64,000 nucleotides of DNA from Limnohabitans sp. TEGF004 (GTDB lineage: Bacteria; Pseudomonadota; Gammaproteobacteria; Burkholderiales; Burkholderiaceae_C), in NCBI RefSeq assembly GCF_027924965.1, contig NZ_AP027056.1:2108001-2172000 (forward strand), read 5' to 3'. Below are positions 54,363 to 63,978 of the stretch, piece by piece. A program made the position numbers and the translations under genes. The notes beneath the pieces were generated by a model. It worked only from the letters and a program-made list of their open reading frames with translations, was not told the origin of the DNA and did no database searches. Position 1 is the first letter of the stretch. Each line of letters starts with the position of its first letter.

Positions 54363-55124
54363 TCATAAGGCTTTGAGAGGCTTGAACACACGCAGCCACT
54401 TGGTCGCTGGCAGCGGCCAACGCGCCTGAATCGCCTCGGCACGTGCCATCAATTCGGCGCGTTTGGGGCTGCTAGGTGTGCGTTGCGCCAGCACCACCGT
54501 GTTGCCCTCGCGCGTGGGCTTGAAGGCCCACAGTGCATCGGCCCCAAATGCAGCCGCCATCTTCTCCACGCTCTGCGCAAAGCTGGAGCTGCGGCCAAAT
54601 AGGTTGACCGTCATGCAACCCTCATCGGTCAGCAAGCTACGGCAATCGGCATAAAACTCAGCACTGTCAAGCACGGGTGACGCGGCTTCGTGGTCGTACA
54701 AGTCGACTTGCAGTGCATCGATCTGGCCGCGCCAGTGGTCGTGCTTGGCCACCTCAGCAGCGTCGCCCAACACCACTTGCAGCTTGGCGCTGTCGGCGGG
54801 CAGCTTGAACCATAAGCGGCACGCAGCCACAACTTGGGGGTTGAGTTCAATGGCCGTTGTTTTCATGCGCAGGTATTTGAACGAAAACTTGGTGAGCGAT
54901 GCAGCACCTAGCCCCAACTGCATGGCGTGCAGCTTGCCCACTTTGTCGATGTCCACAAACAAGAGCCACGCCATCATGCGTTGCACGTATTCAAGGTCGA
55001 TGTCAAAAGGTTTGTCGATGTTCATCGAACCTTGCACCCACGGCGTGCCGAGGTGCAGGTAGCGGGTGTCGCCGTAGTCAGAGAAATTGACTTCGGGGAG
55101 TTGGATTTTTTTCTTGGTTGCCAT
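54363..55124 (-). CDS. Spermidine synthase-like aminopropyl/methyltransferase-fold protein
   Basis: A 253-residue protein of the spermidine synthase superfamily. It has the N-terminal strand FSDYGDTRYLHLGTPWVQGSM, the nucleotide loop MQLGLGAASLTKF and TAIELNPQVVAACRLWF, and acidic LQVDLYDHEAASP in place of the usual DGxxF catalytic stretch. True SpeE activity is therefore not assured. The start ATG at 55124 excludes a non-conserved upstream extension. recJ ends 29 bases upstream on the same strand. Confidence 0.8.
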   Translation of the reverse strand: MATKKKIQLPEVNFSDYGDTRYLHLGTPWVQGSMNIDKPFDIDLEYVQRMMAWLLFVDIDKVGKLHAMQLGLGAASLTKFSFKYLRMKTTAIELNPQVVAACRLWFKLPADSAKLQVVLGDAAEVAKHDHWRGQIDALQVDLYDHEAASPVLDSAEFYADCRSLLTDEGCMTVNLFGRSSSFAQSVEKMAAAFGADALWAFKPTREGNTVVLAQRTPSSPKRAELMARAEAIQARWPLPATKWLRVFKPLKAL

Positions 55125-55153
55125 TGCGTTGCTTATGCTTATGTTTTTGTTTT

Positions 55154-56863
55154 TTATCCAGCCATGCCTTCGACCACAAAGCGCACGCGCTTGTTGCCCT
55201 GCCACTCATCTGCCTCTAGACGGAACGCCAAATGTGCCAGCGGCGGCAAGGGGTCCACGCGGCCAAACCAAATGCCATCCACAGGCTGGCCGTGGTGGCG
55301 CAGTTTGAGGGCCAAATGTTTTTCACCCACCAAGCGTTGGCCCAACACTTCGACCTCTTCACTGAACGTGGGCGGCGCAAAGCCTTGGCCCCACACTTCG
55401 CGAGCCAGTGTGTCGGCCAGCTCGGGGCGGCGGTATTCGGGCAGCAGTGGGCCATCGGTTTCTAAGCGGCGTTGCAAGGTGGCTTCGTCGAGCCACTCTT
55501 GTGCGACTTGTTGCAAGGCTTCTTCAAAGGTGGCGAGGTTGTCTTCTTCCAAGGTGCAACCTGCAGCCATGGCGTGACCGCCAAAGCGCAGCAACACACC
55601 GGGGTGGCGTTTGGCCACGAGGTCGAGTGCATCGCGCAAATGAAAACCGGGGATGGAGCGGCCTGAGCCTTTGAGCTCGTGCCCCTTGCCCGCGGCTTGA
55701 CTGGGCGCAAACACAAACGTGGGGCGGTGGTGCAAGTCTTTGAGCTTGGCCGCCACGATGCCCACCACGCCTTCATGGAAGTCGGGGTCGAACACACACA
55801 GGGCTGAGGGCGGCTCTTCTTCGGGGTCAAACATTTCTTGCGCCAGCTCTAAAGCTTGCTCGCGCATGTCGCCTTCAATCTCGCGACGCTCGCGGTTGAT
55901 GCGGTCAAGCTGCGTGGCCAGCTCGGTGGCTCGGCCCACGTCATCGGTGGTGAGGCATTCAATACCCAGCGTCATGTCAGACAAACGACCGGCGGCATTG
56001 ATGCGCGGCCCCACTGCAAAACCAAAATCTTGTGAGATGCATTTCTCGCTGGTGCGGCCGGCCGCTGCAAACAACGCGGTCATGCCCGCAGGCATTTGAC
56101 CTTTGCGCACACGCGCCAAACCTTGGGCTACCAGACGGCGGTTGTTGGCATCGAGCTTCACCACATCGGCCACGGTGCCCAGCGCAACAAGTGGCAACAA
56201 GGTGTCTAGTTTTGGCTGTTGTTCTGCCGTGAACACACCGCGCTTGCGCAGCTCCGCACGCAAAACGAGCAACACATAAAACATCACACCCACACCGGCG
56301 AGGGCTTTGCTTTCGAACGTGCAACCGGGTTGGTTGGGGTTCACGATCGCATCAGCCTCGGGCAAGACCGCCGCAGGCAAATGGTGGTCGGTGACGAGCA
56401 CTTGCAAACCCAACTTACGAGCCGTGGCCACGCCCTCGACACTGGCAATGCCGTTGTCCACGGTGATCAGCACATCTGCGCCGCTGGCTTTGACGCGTTC
56501 GGCAATGGGTGGCGTAAGGCCATAGCCATCGACCACACGGTCGGGCACGATGTAGCTCACGTGTTTGGCGCCCAACAAGCGCAAACCGCGCAGAGCCACA
56601 GCACAAGCAGTTGCGCCGTCACAGTCGTAGTCCGCCACGATGCACAGTTTTTTATTGGCAGCCATCGCATCGGCCAGCAGCACGGCGGCGGCTTCAATGC
56701 CTTTCAAACCAGAGGGCGGCAACAGGTGCGCCAACGAGGCGTCGAGCGTGGCCGCATCTTGAATGCCGCGTGCGGCATACAGGCGCGCCAACAGCGGATG
56801 CACGCCCGCTTGCTCCAGCGCCCAAATGCTGCGCGGTGGCATGTCGCGTGGGATGAATTGCAT
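55154..56863 (-). CDS. recJ: Single-stranded-DNA-specific exonuclease RecJ
   Basis: A 569-residue DHH-family 5'-3' exonuclease in RecF recombination and mismatch repair. Motifs are IVADYDCDGATA, ITVDNGIAS, VTDHHLPAAVLPEADAIVNP and GPRINAAGRL, with the DHHA1 GGHAMAAGCT and the OB-fold C-terminus. The length is normal. It follows the RpfE-like gene after 4 bases. Confidence 0.95.
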   Translation of the reverse strand: MQFIPRDMPPRSIWALEQAGVHPLLARLYAARGIQDAATLDASLAHLLPPSGLKGIEAAAVLLADAMAANKKLCIVADYDCDGATACAVALRGLRLLGAKHVSYIVPDRVVDGYGLTPPIAERVKASGADVLITVDNGIASVEGVATARKLGLQVLVTDHHLPAAVLPEADAIVNPNQPGCTFESKALAGVGVMFYVLLVLRAELRKRGVFTAEQQPKLDTLLPLVALGTVADVVKLDANNRRLVAQGLARVRKGQMPAGMTALFAAAGRTSEKCISQDFGFAVGPRINAAGRLSDMTLGIECLTTDDVGRATELATQLDRINRERREIEGDMREQALELAQEMFDPEEEPPSALCVFDPDFHEGVVGIVAAKLKDLHHRPTFVFAPSQAAGKGHELKGSGRSIPGFHLRDALDLVAKRHPGVLLRFGGHAMAAGCTLEEDNLATFEEALQQVAQEWLDEATLQRRLETDGPLLPEYRRPELADTLAREVWGQGFAPPTFSEEVEVLGQRLVGEKHLALKLRHHGQPVDGIWFGRVDPLPPLAHLAFRLEADEWQGNKRVRFVVEGMAG

Positions 56864-56867
56864 GGGC

Positions 56868-57944
56868 TTAGTCTTTCAAGGGCGCAACGGCCAACACGGT
56901 GTCTAAAGAAGTAGGAGCGAAGCGCGTACGCACGCGTTGCCACAGCGATGGCGCGGCGCTGTCGTACACATGAAACTCATGCTCGCCGCACAACACCAAA
57001 CGCTGCGGTTCGCCTGCGGCCACACGCGCCAGCATGGGTGCGATGACGTGGGCATCGACGTGTTGCCACGCGTCCAGCCAACCAATAAGGTCTTGCTGCA
57101 ACGCGCTTTGACGCAGGGTGTGAATGACAGCGGGCTCTTGTTGTACAGGCTGGTTCGCTGCGGCCACGCTGCCACCCGTTGAATCGTTAGGCAAAGCGCC
57201 TGTGCCGTGCACCCAAAACGAGTTGATGGTCAAACTGCGGCCGTCATTGACGGGATGGGTGTAAAGCAACATTTGCATTTCGTTTTGCAAACGACGCAGC
57301 AGTTTGGCAGCGGGGCTGAGCAACTCCGCCGAGGTGTGGCTGCCAACGAGCCACGGGTCGATGTTGCGACCAATCACACGGTCTAGCGAAGCAGTGGGCA
57401 AGTCAGCCAACAGTGGCGATTGCGCCAGCCACAGGCCTGGCTTATAGGGATGCAAGGCAATGCCGTCTTCGGCAAAAAAACTGTGCATGGCTTTGAACAG
57501 CGTAGCGTCTGTGGCGTCGTCAATTTGCAAATACGCGGGGTCGCCCAGCGTGACTTGGCCATTGCTCACGTGCCAGTTGCACAGGGTGATGAAGGCCCAG
57601 CCAGATGGCGATGCGGTAGGCGCAACACTGGCGTGAGTGTCTTGTCCATCCAGCGCAGCCGCCGCTCGCGCAGCCCATGGCAAACACCCATCCTGCGTTG
57701 GCCACCCAGCGGCGATCGCCCAAGCGCGTTCATGCGGCGGCGACAGTGTGGCGAGCAAAGGCTCTTGCACTTGATCTACTTGCACATCCACACGTCGAGC
57801 CTGCGCCAGCCACGCACGCAAATTCGGCAGCTCAGCTTTGGCCAACACCGAGGCCTCGGGGCCGTGGGCAATCCACAGCGAGAAGGGAATCAGGGTTGTG
57901 TCGCGCGCGGCGTTGGGTGGCACAGAGGTCAGCACAGAAGTCAT
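56868..57944 (-). CDS. RpfE-type/phosphoglycerate mutase-like protein (COG4255)
   Basis: A 358-residue cytosolic protein. The start ATG at 57944 is chosen because it gives TLIPFSLWIAHGPEAS. Conserved words are LTINSFWVHGTGALP, LPTASLDRVIGRNIDPWL and the C-terminal VLCGEHEFHVYD. It belongs to a group annotated as regulatory protein RpfE or phosphoglycerate mutase-like, found beside recJ in beta- and xanthomonad genomes. The catalytic Ser and metal ligands of true iPGM are not evident, so the enzyme name is doubtful. It is divergent from lolC, with 73 bases between starts. Confidence 0.78.
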   Translation of the reverse strand: MTSVLTSVPPNAARDTTLIPFSLWIAHGPEASVLAKAELPNLRAWLAQARRVDVQVDQVQEPLLATLSPPHERAWAIAAGWPTQDGCLPWAARAAAALDGQDTHASVAPTASPSGWAFITLCNWHVSNGQVTLGDPAYLQIDDATDATLFKAMHSFFAEDGIALHPYKPGLWLAQSPLLADLPTASLDRVIGRNIDPWLVGSHTSAELLSPAAKLLRRLQNEMQMLLYTHPVNDGRSLTINSFWVHGTGALPNDSTGGSVAAANQPVQQEPAVIHTLRQSALQQDLIGWLDAWQHVDAHVIAPMLARVAAGEPQRLVLCGEHEFHVYDSAAPSLWQRVRTRFAPTSLDTVLAVAPLKD

Positions 57945-58017
57945 AACCTCGATTGTCCGTGATGCCGCCAACCGGTTTAAAAAGGCATGCTTTTCACTAC
58001 GGGATAATCCAGCCCAC

Positions 58018-59289
58018 ATGCAAACCACTTCTTCCAAACTCCCCTACGAACTGCTGATTGGCTGGCGCTACACACGCGCTGGCAAAGTCGCAGGCCGCAA
58101 CGGTTTTATTTCGTTCATCTCGGGCGTGTCTATGCTGGGCATTGCGCTGGGTGTGGCGGCGCTCATCATCGTGCTCAGTGTGATGAACGGTTTTCAAAAG
58201 GAAGTGCGTGACCGCATGCTGGCCGTGGTGTCACACATTGAGCTGCTCGCGCCTGGTGGCGAAGGCTTTGCGGATGTGAATGCGCTCATCACCCAAGCCA
58301 AACAAAACACCGAAGTCGTGGCCGCAGCCCCCTTCGTGTCGCAACAAGCCCTGATGGCGCGTGGCGAAGACATGCGCGGCGCCATAGTGCGCGGCATTGA
58401 CCCCGAGCCCGAAACACAGGTGAGCGACTTCACCTTGCAAATTCCGCCCGAGGTACGCGCCACTTTGCAGCCCGGCAGCTTCAACGTGGTGTTAGGCGGC
58501 GAGCTGGCCATGGCTATGGGCGTGCGCGTGGGCGACCAAATTACCCTCATCGCACCGGGCGGACAAGTCACCCCAGCGGGTGTGATGCCGCGCTTGAAGC
58601 AGTTGCACGTGTCTGGCATTTTTGATTCGGGCCATTACGAATACGACGCGTCTTTGGCGCTGCTCCACATTGACGACACACAGCGCATCTTCCGCCTCGA
58701 AGCGCCCACGGGCGTGCGCTTAAAAATCAAAGACAGCCAGCAAGCCCGCAGCGTGGCCTATGACTTGGCCATGCAACTCGGCCCGGACGTGATCGTGCGC
58801 GATTGGACACGCCAAAACCGCACGTGGTTTGCTGCAGTGCAAGTGGAAAAACGCATGATGTTCATCATCCTCACGCTCATCGTGGCGGTGGCGGCGTTCA
58901 ACCTCGTCACCACGCTGGTGATGACGGTGACCGACAAACGCGCGGACATTGCCATCTTGCGCACACTGGGTGCAAGCCCCAAAAGCATCATGGCCATCTT
59001 TGTGGTGCAAGGCGCAACGGTAGGCGTGTTGGGCACATTGGGTGGTTTGCTGCTAGGCCTGAGCGTGGCCTTCAACATTGATGTCATCGTGCCTGCCATT
59101 GAAAACCTGTTGGGCGCCAGCTTCTTGCCACGCGATATTTACCTCATCAGCCGCATGCCGAGCGACCCGCAAGCGGGCGACATTTGGCCGATTGCCATCA
59201 TCTCTTTGGTACTGGCCTTCTTAGCTACGATTTACCCCAGTTGGCGCGCCAGCCGCGTGAACCCTGCTCAAGCCTTGCGCTACGAATGA
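58018..59289 (+). CDS. lolC: Lipoprotein-releasing ABC transporter permease LolC/E
   Basis: A 423-residue inner-membrane subunit of LolCDE. It has the N-terminal [12 protein letters not shown], a first membrane helix ([26 protein letters not shown], split), a periplasmic domain of about 220 residues, and three further helices including [17 protein letters not shown], followed by [16 protein letters not shown] (coupling helix). A single LolC/E-like gene is seen here, as in many betaproteobacteria. lolD follows 8 bases later. Confidence 0.94.
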   Translation: MQTTSSKLPYELLIGWRYTRAGKVAGRNGFISFISGVSMLGIALGVAALIIVLSVMNGFQKEVRDRMLAVVSHIELLAPGGEGFADVNALITQAKQNTEVVAAAPFVSQQALMARGEDMRGAIVRGIDPEPETQVSDFTLQIPPEVRATLQPGSFNVVLGGELAMAMGVRVGDQITLIAPGGQVTPAGVMPRLKQLHVSGIFDSGHYEYDASLALLHIDDTQRIFRLEAPTGVRLKIKDSQQARSVAYDLAMQLGPDVIVRDWTRQNRTWFAAVQVEKRMMFIILTLIVAVAAFNLVTTLVMTVTDKRADIAILRTLGASPKSIMAIFVVQGATVGVLGTLGGLLLGLSVAFNIDVIVPAIENLLGASFLPRDIYLISRMPSDPQAGDIWPIAIISLVLAFLATIYPSWRASRVNPAQALRYE

Positions 59290-59297
59290 GGCTTGCT

Positions 59298-60029
59298 ATG
59301 ACAAACCACACACCTGTTCTCACCGCCAACAACATCAGCCGCCGCTTCACCGAAGGGTCGCTGGATGTGACCGTGCTGCAAAACGTTGATCTGTCAGTCA
59401 ACCCTGGCGAAACACTGGCCATCGTCGGCTCATCCGGCTCGGGCAAAAGCACCTTGCTGCATGTGTTGGGTGGCTTGGACGAGCCAAGCACTGGCTCTGT
59501 GTCTTTGATGGGCCAACCCTTGGCTGGCTTAAGTGCCGCCGCCTTGGGCGACTTGCGCAACCAACACTTGGGCTTTGTGTATCAGTTCCACCACCTGTTA
59601 CCTGAGTTCAGCGCACTCGACAACGTGGCCATGCCCCTGTGGATTCGCCGCATGGACCGCGCCGCTGCCAGCGCCCAAGCGCAGGCCATGCTCGAAGCCG
59701 TGGGCCTTGGCCCCCGCATGCACCACCGCCCTGCCGAGTTGTCAGGCGGTGAACGCCAACGTGTGGCGATTGCCCGTGCTTTGGTGACACGCCCTGCTTG
59801 CGTGCTGGCCGATGAACCCACCGGCAACTTGGACCGCAACACCGCAGACAACGTGTTTGCCCTCATGCTGCAACTGGCCCGCGAGCACAACACCGCCTTT
59901 GTGCTGGTGACACATGACATCGCCTTGGCGGCGCGCTGCGACCGCCAGCTGCACTTGAGTGCAGGCGTGTGCAACCCAGCTAACGCACGGCAGGCGCTTC
60001 AAGCGTTCAACGAAGGTCTGCTAATTTAG
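59298..60029 (+). CDS. lolD: Lipoprotein-releasing ABC transporter ATP-binding protein LolD
   Basis: A 243-residue ATPase with Walker [10 protein letters not shown], the LolD-specific [18 protein letters not shown], signature [15 protein letters not shown] and Walker [13 protein letters not shown]. The ATG at 59298 has GAGG upstream; an in-frame ATG at 59286 is an alternative. Its 3' end overlaps the convergent LysR gene by 4 bases. Confidence 0.95.
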   Translation: MTNHTPVLTANNISRRFTEGSLDVTVLQNVDLSVNPGETLAIVGSSGSGKSTLLHVLGGLDEPSTGSVSLMGQPLAGLSAAALGDLRNQHLGFVYQFHHLLPEFSALDNVAMPLWIRRMDRAAASAQAQAMLEAVGLGPRMHHRPAELSGGERQRVAIARALVTRPACVLADEPTGNLDRNTADNVFALMLQLAREHNTAFVLVTHDIALAARCDRQLHLSAGVCNPANARQALQAFNEGLLI

Positions 60030-60922
60030 CCGCTGAACAAACGGCCTCGCGCGTTTTGCGTGATCGCCGCCACACACGGGTGCGAAATGCGGCGCTCCAC
60101 CGACACCGCAAAAAACTCTTCCACCAACTCATCGCTGCGGCCCATCACCTCTACCCCGTAATGGGCCACGGTCTCGTCTTCCAAAATGCCGGGCGACATG
60201 AACACCCCCCGCCCCTCGCGGCCAAACGCCGTCATCAGCGCGCCATCGTCAAACTCACCCACCACGCGCGGTTGAATTTTGTGGCGGACCAGCCAACCGT
60301 CCAATTGCTGCCGTACTGAGGACGATGAGCCTTGAATCAACATGGGCGCGTCATGCAAACACTGCGGAAACTTGCCTTTCAAAGTGGCGCGCAACGCTGG
60401 CGTGCAAAAAAAACTCATGGGCGTGGTGCCCAACTCGTGGTTAAACGCTTTCACGCTGATGCGCTTAGACAGCGGCTCATCGGCAATCACCAAATCGAGC
60501 CGGTGCAACGCCAGCTGCGCCAGTAGGTCTGGAAACTTGCCTTCGCTGCCAATCAAGCGCACCGGCTCGGCTATAGACAAAGCGGGCTCAAGCAGCCGGT
60601 AGGCCACTGACTTGGCCACTGAATCAGCCACGCCCACCCGAAACTCCAACGTCCTCACGCCCGCTTGGGTGTTGGCCATGGCGGCTTTCAGCTCGGAGCC
60701 CAAGGCAAAAATATCGTCGGCATAACTCAACGCCTTGCGCCCGTCTTCGGTCAGCTCCAGCTGGCGACCGCTTTTGCGAAACAGCTTGCGACCCAAGCTT
60801 TCTTCGAGCAACTTGATTTGCCCAGACAGGGTTTGTGGCGTGGTGTGCAACTGCTCACCCGCGCGCATGATGCCGCCCGCACGGGCTGTGACCCAAAAAT
60901 AATACAAGTGCTTGAAATTCAT
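60026..60922 (-). CDS. LysR-family regulator, NhaR-like
   Basis: A 298-residue regulator. The winged helix at residues 1-60 ([41 protein letters not shown]) resembles NhaR, which controls sodium/proton antiport in enterics. The effector domain includes [11 protein letters not shown] and [14 protein letters not shown]. The start is taken as the ATG at 60922. It is divergent from the Rrf2 gene across an AT-rich 127-base region that may hold binding sites for both. No nhaA lies in the window. Confidence 0.87.
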   Translation of the reverse strand: MNFKHLYYFWVTARAGGIMRAGEQLHTTPQTLSGQIKLLEESLGRKLFRKSGRQLELTEDGRKALSYADDIFALGSELKAAMANTQAGVRTLEFRVGVADSVAKSVAYRLLEPALSIAEPVRLIGSEGKFPDLLAQLALHRLDLVIADEPLSKRISVKAFNHELGTTPMSFFCTPALRATLKGKFPQCLHDAPMLIQGSSSSVRQQLDGWLVRHKIQPRVVGEFDDGALMTAFGREGRGVFMSPGILEDETVAHYGVEVMGRSDELVEEFFAVSVERRISHPCVAAITQNARGRLFSG

Positions 60923-61010
60923 AGACCCCATTAAACTTCGTTTTTTTCGAATAAATAAAACAATAAATACGAATTTACACGAAGTGTTTTTGTGTTTAAA
61001 GTCCCCCTCA

Positions 61011-61026
61011 GCTGACAGACGTCAGC
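61011..61026. promoter_or_regulatory. Inverted repeat upstream of the Rrf2 gene
   Basis: GCTGAC (61011-61016), spacer AGAC, GTCAGC (61021-61026): a perfect 6-base inverted repeat 13 bases before the AGGAGG ribosome site of the Rrf2 gene. It could be an operator for the regulator itself or a short mRNA hairpin. The match to known IscR boxes is not apparent. Confidence 0.4.
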
Positions 61027-61049
61027 ACCAGAACCGATAGGAGGATTCC

Positions 61050-61565
61050 ATGCGTTTGAGTACCAAGAGCCGTTTTGCCGTCACCGCCATGATTGACATG
61101 GGTTTGCGCCAGCACCAAGGCCCTGTGTCATTGGCCGCCATCAGCCAGCGCCAGCACATCTCGATCTCCTACCTCGAACAAATCTTCAGCAAGATGCGTC
61201 AGCACGGGCTGGTGGAAAGCACGCGCGGCCCCGGCGGCGGCTATACCCTTAACCGTGATGCCAACCACATCAGCGTGGCCGACATCATTTATGCGGTCAA
61301 CAGCCCCGACGAGAAAGAGCAGCTGCCTGCCGATGCCGAGCAAAACGGCTATGTGTCGGCCGAAGAGCTGTGGTCCACGCTGAATCAAAAAATGGATGAC
61401 CACATGCAGTCCATCAGCTTGCACAGCCTCATTGCGGCTCAGCTGTCCAAAGGCGGCAGCGTACCCAGCAATAACTCACCTAAACGTGGTGTGTTTGCGC
61501 AAAAACCAGCAGCATCGGCTTTACCCAAAGTGCCTAACTCAGTCTTTGCGCTGGGCAATGCCTAA
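61050..61565 (+). CDS. IscR-like Rrf2 regulator without cysteines
   Basis: A 171-residue Rrf2 transcription factor. The helix-turn-helix region RLSTKSRFAVTAMIDMG, ISISYLEQIFSKMRQHGLVESTRGPGGGY (split) is very close to IscR. IscR binds a [2Fe-2S] cluster through three Cys near residues 92-104; here that loop reads NSPDEKEQLPADAEQNG and the whole protein has no Cys. It therefore should not bind an iron-sulfur cluster in the IscR way. The strong AGGAGG site supports the ATG at 61050. tatD follows, not iscSUA. Confidence 0.85.
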   Translation: MRLSTKSRFAVTAMIDMGLRQHQGPVSLAAISQRQHISISYLEQIFSKMRQHGLVESTRGPGGGYTLNRDANHISVADIIYAVNSPDEKEQLPADAEQNGYVSAEELWSTLNQKMDDHMQSISLHSLIAAQLSKGGSVPSNNSPKRGVFAQKPAASALPKVPNSVFALGNA

Positions 61566-61595
61566 GGCCAGCCAGCCTGGCCTTGGCACTGATTC

Positions 61596-62414
61596 ATGTG
61601 GATCGACACGCACGCGCACTTAGACGCTGCCGAGTTTGAGCCCGACCGAGCTACCGTGCATCTGCGAGCACGCGCGGCGGGCGTGACCATGTGTGTGATT
61701 CCCGCCGTTGAAGTAGCCAACTTTGACACCGTGCGCTTGCTGGCCCACGCCCAGCAAGACGCTTATGCCTTGGGCATTCACCCGCTCTACACCCCCCAAG
61801 CCACCGAGGCGCATGTGGCACAACTCGATGCGGCGCTGCACACCCACCGCCACGACCCACGTTTGGTGGCCGTGGGTGAAATTGGCCTCGATGGTTTTGT
61901 GCCTGAGCTCAACATCCCCGAAGCACTGGCCCAGCAGCAACGCTTTTACAAAGCCCAACTCAAGCTCGCGCAGCAACACCAGCTGCCCGTCATCTTGCAT
62001 GTGCGCCGCAGTGCCGACCTGCTGCTGAAAGGGTTGCGCGACACGCCGGTGGTGGGCGGCATAGCCCATGCGTTCAATGGCAGCGTGCAACAAGCACAAG
62101 CCTTCATCGCCTTGGGCTTCAAGCTCGGCTTTGGCGGCGCACTGACCTATGACCGCGCCTTGCAACTGCGCCGCTTGGCCACCGAGCTGCCGCTCTCAGC
62201 CATCGTGCTCGAAACCGATGCACCCGACATTCCCCCGCATTGGCTGTACACCACCGCCGAGCAACGCACTGCAGGCCAACCCCAAGGCCGCAACGAACCC
62301 GCCGAGCTGCCGCGCATCGCCCAAGTGCTGGCCGAGCTGCGCGGCATTCCCTTAGAAGCGCTGGCCGCTGCCACCAGCGCCAATGCGCGAGAAGCCTTGC
62401 CACGCCTACAATGA
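61596..62414 (+). CDS. tatD: TatD-family metal-dependent hydrolase
   Basis: A 272-residue TIM-barrel deoxyribonuclease/hydrolase. Metal ligands are visible: IDTHAHLD, VAVGEIGLDG, a His in PVILHVRRS, a His in GGIAHAFNGS and the Asp in ETDAPDIPP. It starts 30 bases after the Rrf2 gene. Specific role (DNA repair, D-aminoacyl-tRNA clearance) is unsettled for this subgroup. Confidence 0.9.
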   Translation: MWIDTHAHLDAAEFEPDRATVHLRARAAGVTMCVIPAVEVANFDTVRLLAHAQQDAYALGIHPLYTPQATEAHVAQLDAALHTHRHDPRLVAVGEIGLDGFVPELNIPEALAQQQRFYKAQLKLAQQHQLPVILHVRRSADLLLKGLRDTPVVGGIAHAFNGSVQQAQAFIALGFKLGFGGALTYDRALQLRRLATELPLSAIVLETDAPDIPPHWLYTTAEQRTAGQPQGRNEPAELPRIAQVLAELRGIPLEALAAATSANAREALPRLQ

Positions 62415-62418
62415 AGGC

Positions 62419-63276
62419 GTGACTTCCTCCATCCTCAACGCTGACCTGCACTGCCACTCCGTGGTCTCGGATGGCACGCTCACACCTGAGCAGTTAGCTG
62501 CTCGTGCCAAAGCCAATGGTGTCGAGTTATGGGCCTTGACCGACCACGACGAAGTGGGCGGCCAAGACCGCGCACTCGCTGCAGCGCAGGCCGCTGGTAT
62601 GAAGTACCTGACAGGCGTGGAAATCTCCATCACCTTCGCCAACAAAACCGTGCACATCGTGGGCCTCGGTTTTGACGCGCATGACGAGCAGCTCCAAAAA
62701 GGCCTACTCCAAACACGCGGTGGTCGCAGCGAGCGTGCCAAAGAAATGTCAGAAGGCCTAGCCAAAGTTGGCATTCACGGCGCGTACGAAGGCGCCCTGA
62801 AATACGCAGGCAACCATGAGCTGATTTCTCGCACCCACTTTGCCCGCTTCCTCGTAGAAACGGGCGCATGCCAAGACACCAACGAAGTTTTTCGCCGCTT
62901 CTTGACCGAAGGCAACCCCGGCTTTGTGCCGCACCGTTGGGCCTCGCTCAAAGACGCGGTGCAGTGGATTGTTCAGGCCAGAGGCATGGCGGTCATCGCC
63001 CACCCTGCGCGCTATGGCTTCACGCCCAACGAAGAGTTTGCGCTGTTCACTGAATTCAAAAACCACGGCGGCCAAGGCGTGGAAGTGGTCACGGGCAGTC
63101 ACTCGGTAGCTGAATATGTGACCTATGCCGACATGGCCAAAGAGTTTGATTTATTTGCCTCGCGCGGCAGCGATTTCCATAGTCCCTCGGAGAGTCGCAT
63201 TGACCTAGGCACACTACCTTGGCTACCCGGCCAACTCACCCCTGTGTGGGAAGCCCTGGCTGACCGCATTCAATAA
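62419..63276 (+). CDS. PHP-domain phosphoesterase (YciV/RNase AM type)
   Basis: A 285-residue PHP hydrolase. NADLHCHSVVSDGTLTPEQ and ALTDHDEVGG carry the first metal ligands, VEISITF the third, and ASRGSDFHSP the last. Homologues remove phosphates from 3',5'-bisphosphonucleosides and trim the 5' ends of rRNAs. The start is taken as GTG at 62419, five bases after tatD; an in-frame ATG at 62383 would overlap tatD by 32 bases. It precedes yciO, the same pair as yciV-yciO in E. coli. Confidence 0.88.
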   Translation: MTSSILNADLHCHSVVSDGTLTPEQLAARAKANGVELWALTDHDEVGGQDRALAAAQAAGMKYLTGVEISITFANKTVHIVGLGFDAHDEQLQKGLLQTRGGRSERAKEMSEGLAKVGIHGAYEGALKYAGNHELISRTHFARFLVETGACQDTNEVFRRFLTEGNPGFVPHRWASLKDAVQWIVQARGMAVIAHPARYGFTPNEEFALFTEFKNHGGQGVEVVTGSHSVAEYVTYADMAKEFDLFASRGSDFHSPSESRIDLGTLPWLPGQLTPVWEALADRIQ

Positions 63277-63342
63277 GCGCATTCCCTTCACAACTCAGTG
63301 GTGCTGGCCACCACACTTGCTCACTTTTCGGCTTACCCGCTC

Positions 63343-63978
63343 ATGGCTCAGTTTCTTCAAGTCCACCCTGATAACCCACAACCCCGCTTGCTCAAACAAG
63401 CCGTGCAACTGCTGGAGCGCGGCGGCATCGTGGCCGTGCCGACAGATTCAAGCTACGCCCTGGTCTGCCACTTGGACGACAAAGCTGCAGTCGAGCACAT
63501 GCGCCGAATTCGCCAAGTGGATGACAAGCACCACCTCACCTTGATGTGCCGCGACTTGTCTGAACTGGCCAACTACGCCCGCGTGGACAACCGCCAATAC
63601 CGCCTGCTCAAAGCGGCCACACCTGGGGCCTACACCTTCATCTTGGAAGCCACCAAAGAAGTGCCTCGCCGCGTCAGCCACCCACAGCGCAAAACCATTG
63701 GCCTGCGCGTGCCGCTGAACAAAACACTGCTCGACTTGCTCGAACTTCACGGCGCGCCGCTGCTAGCCACCACGCTCATCCCCCCCGGCGAGACCGAACC
63801 GATGAACGATGCCGAAGAAATTCGCGACCGTTTTGAGCACGACCTTGCCGCCGTGATTGATGCAGGAGCCTGTGCACTCGAACCCACCACCGTGGTGGAC
63901 CTCACCCCCATGGACGGCGGCGGGGACCCCGAGGTCATCCGCGAAGGACGCGGCCCACTGAGCACTTTGGGCCTGTAA
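63343..63978 (+). CDS. yciO: YciO/Sua5-family protein
   Basis: A 211-residue protein of the YrdC/Sua5/YciO fold. The ATG at 63343 gives AQFLQVHPDNPQPRLLKQAV, very close to E. coli YciO, and VPTDSSYALVCHLDD, HHLTLMCRDLSELANYA, TPGAYTFILEATKEVPRR and KTIGLRVPLN all match. YciO is related to threonylcarbamoyl-AMP synthase, but its own role is less clear. It follows the PHP gene after 66 bases, and the window ends 22 bases later. Confidence 0.93.
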   Translation: MAQFLQVHPDNPQPRLLKQAVQLLERGGIVAVPTDSSYALVCHLDDKAAVEHMRRIRQVDDKHHLTLMCRDLSELANYARVDNRQYRLLKAATPGAYTFILEATKEVPRRVSHPQRKTIGLRVPLNKTLLDLLELHGAPLLATTLIPPGETEPMNDAEEIRDRFEHDLAAVIDAGACALEPTTVVDLTPMDGGGDPEVIREGRGPLSTLGL

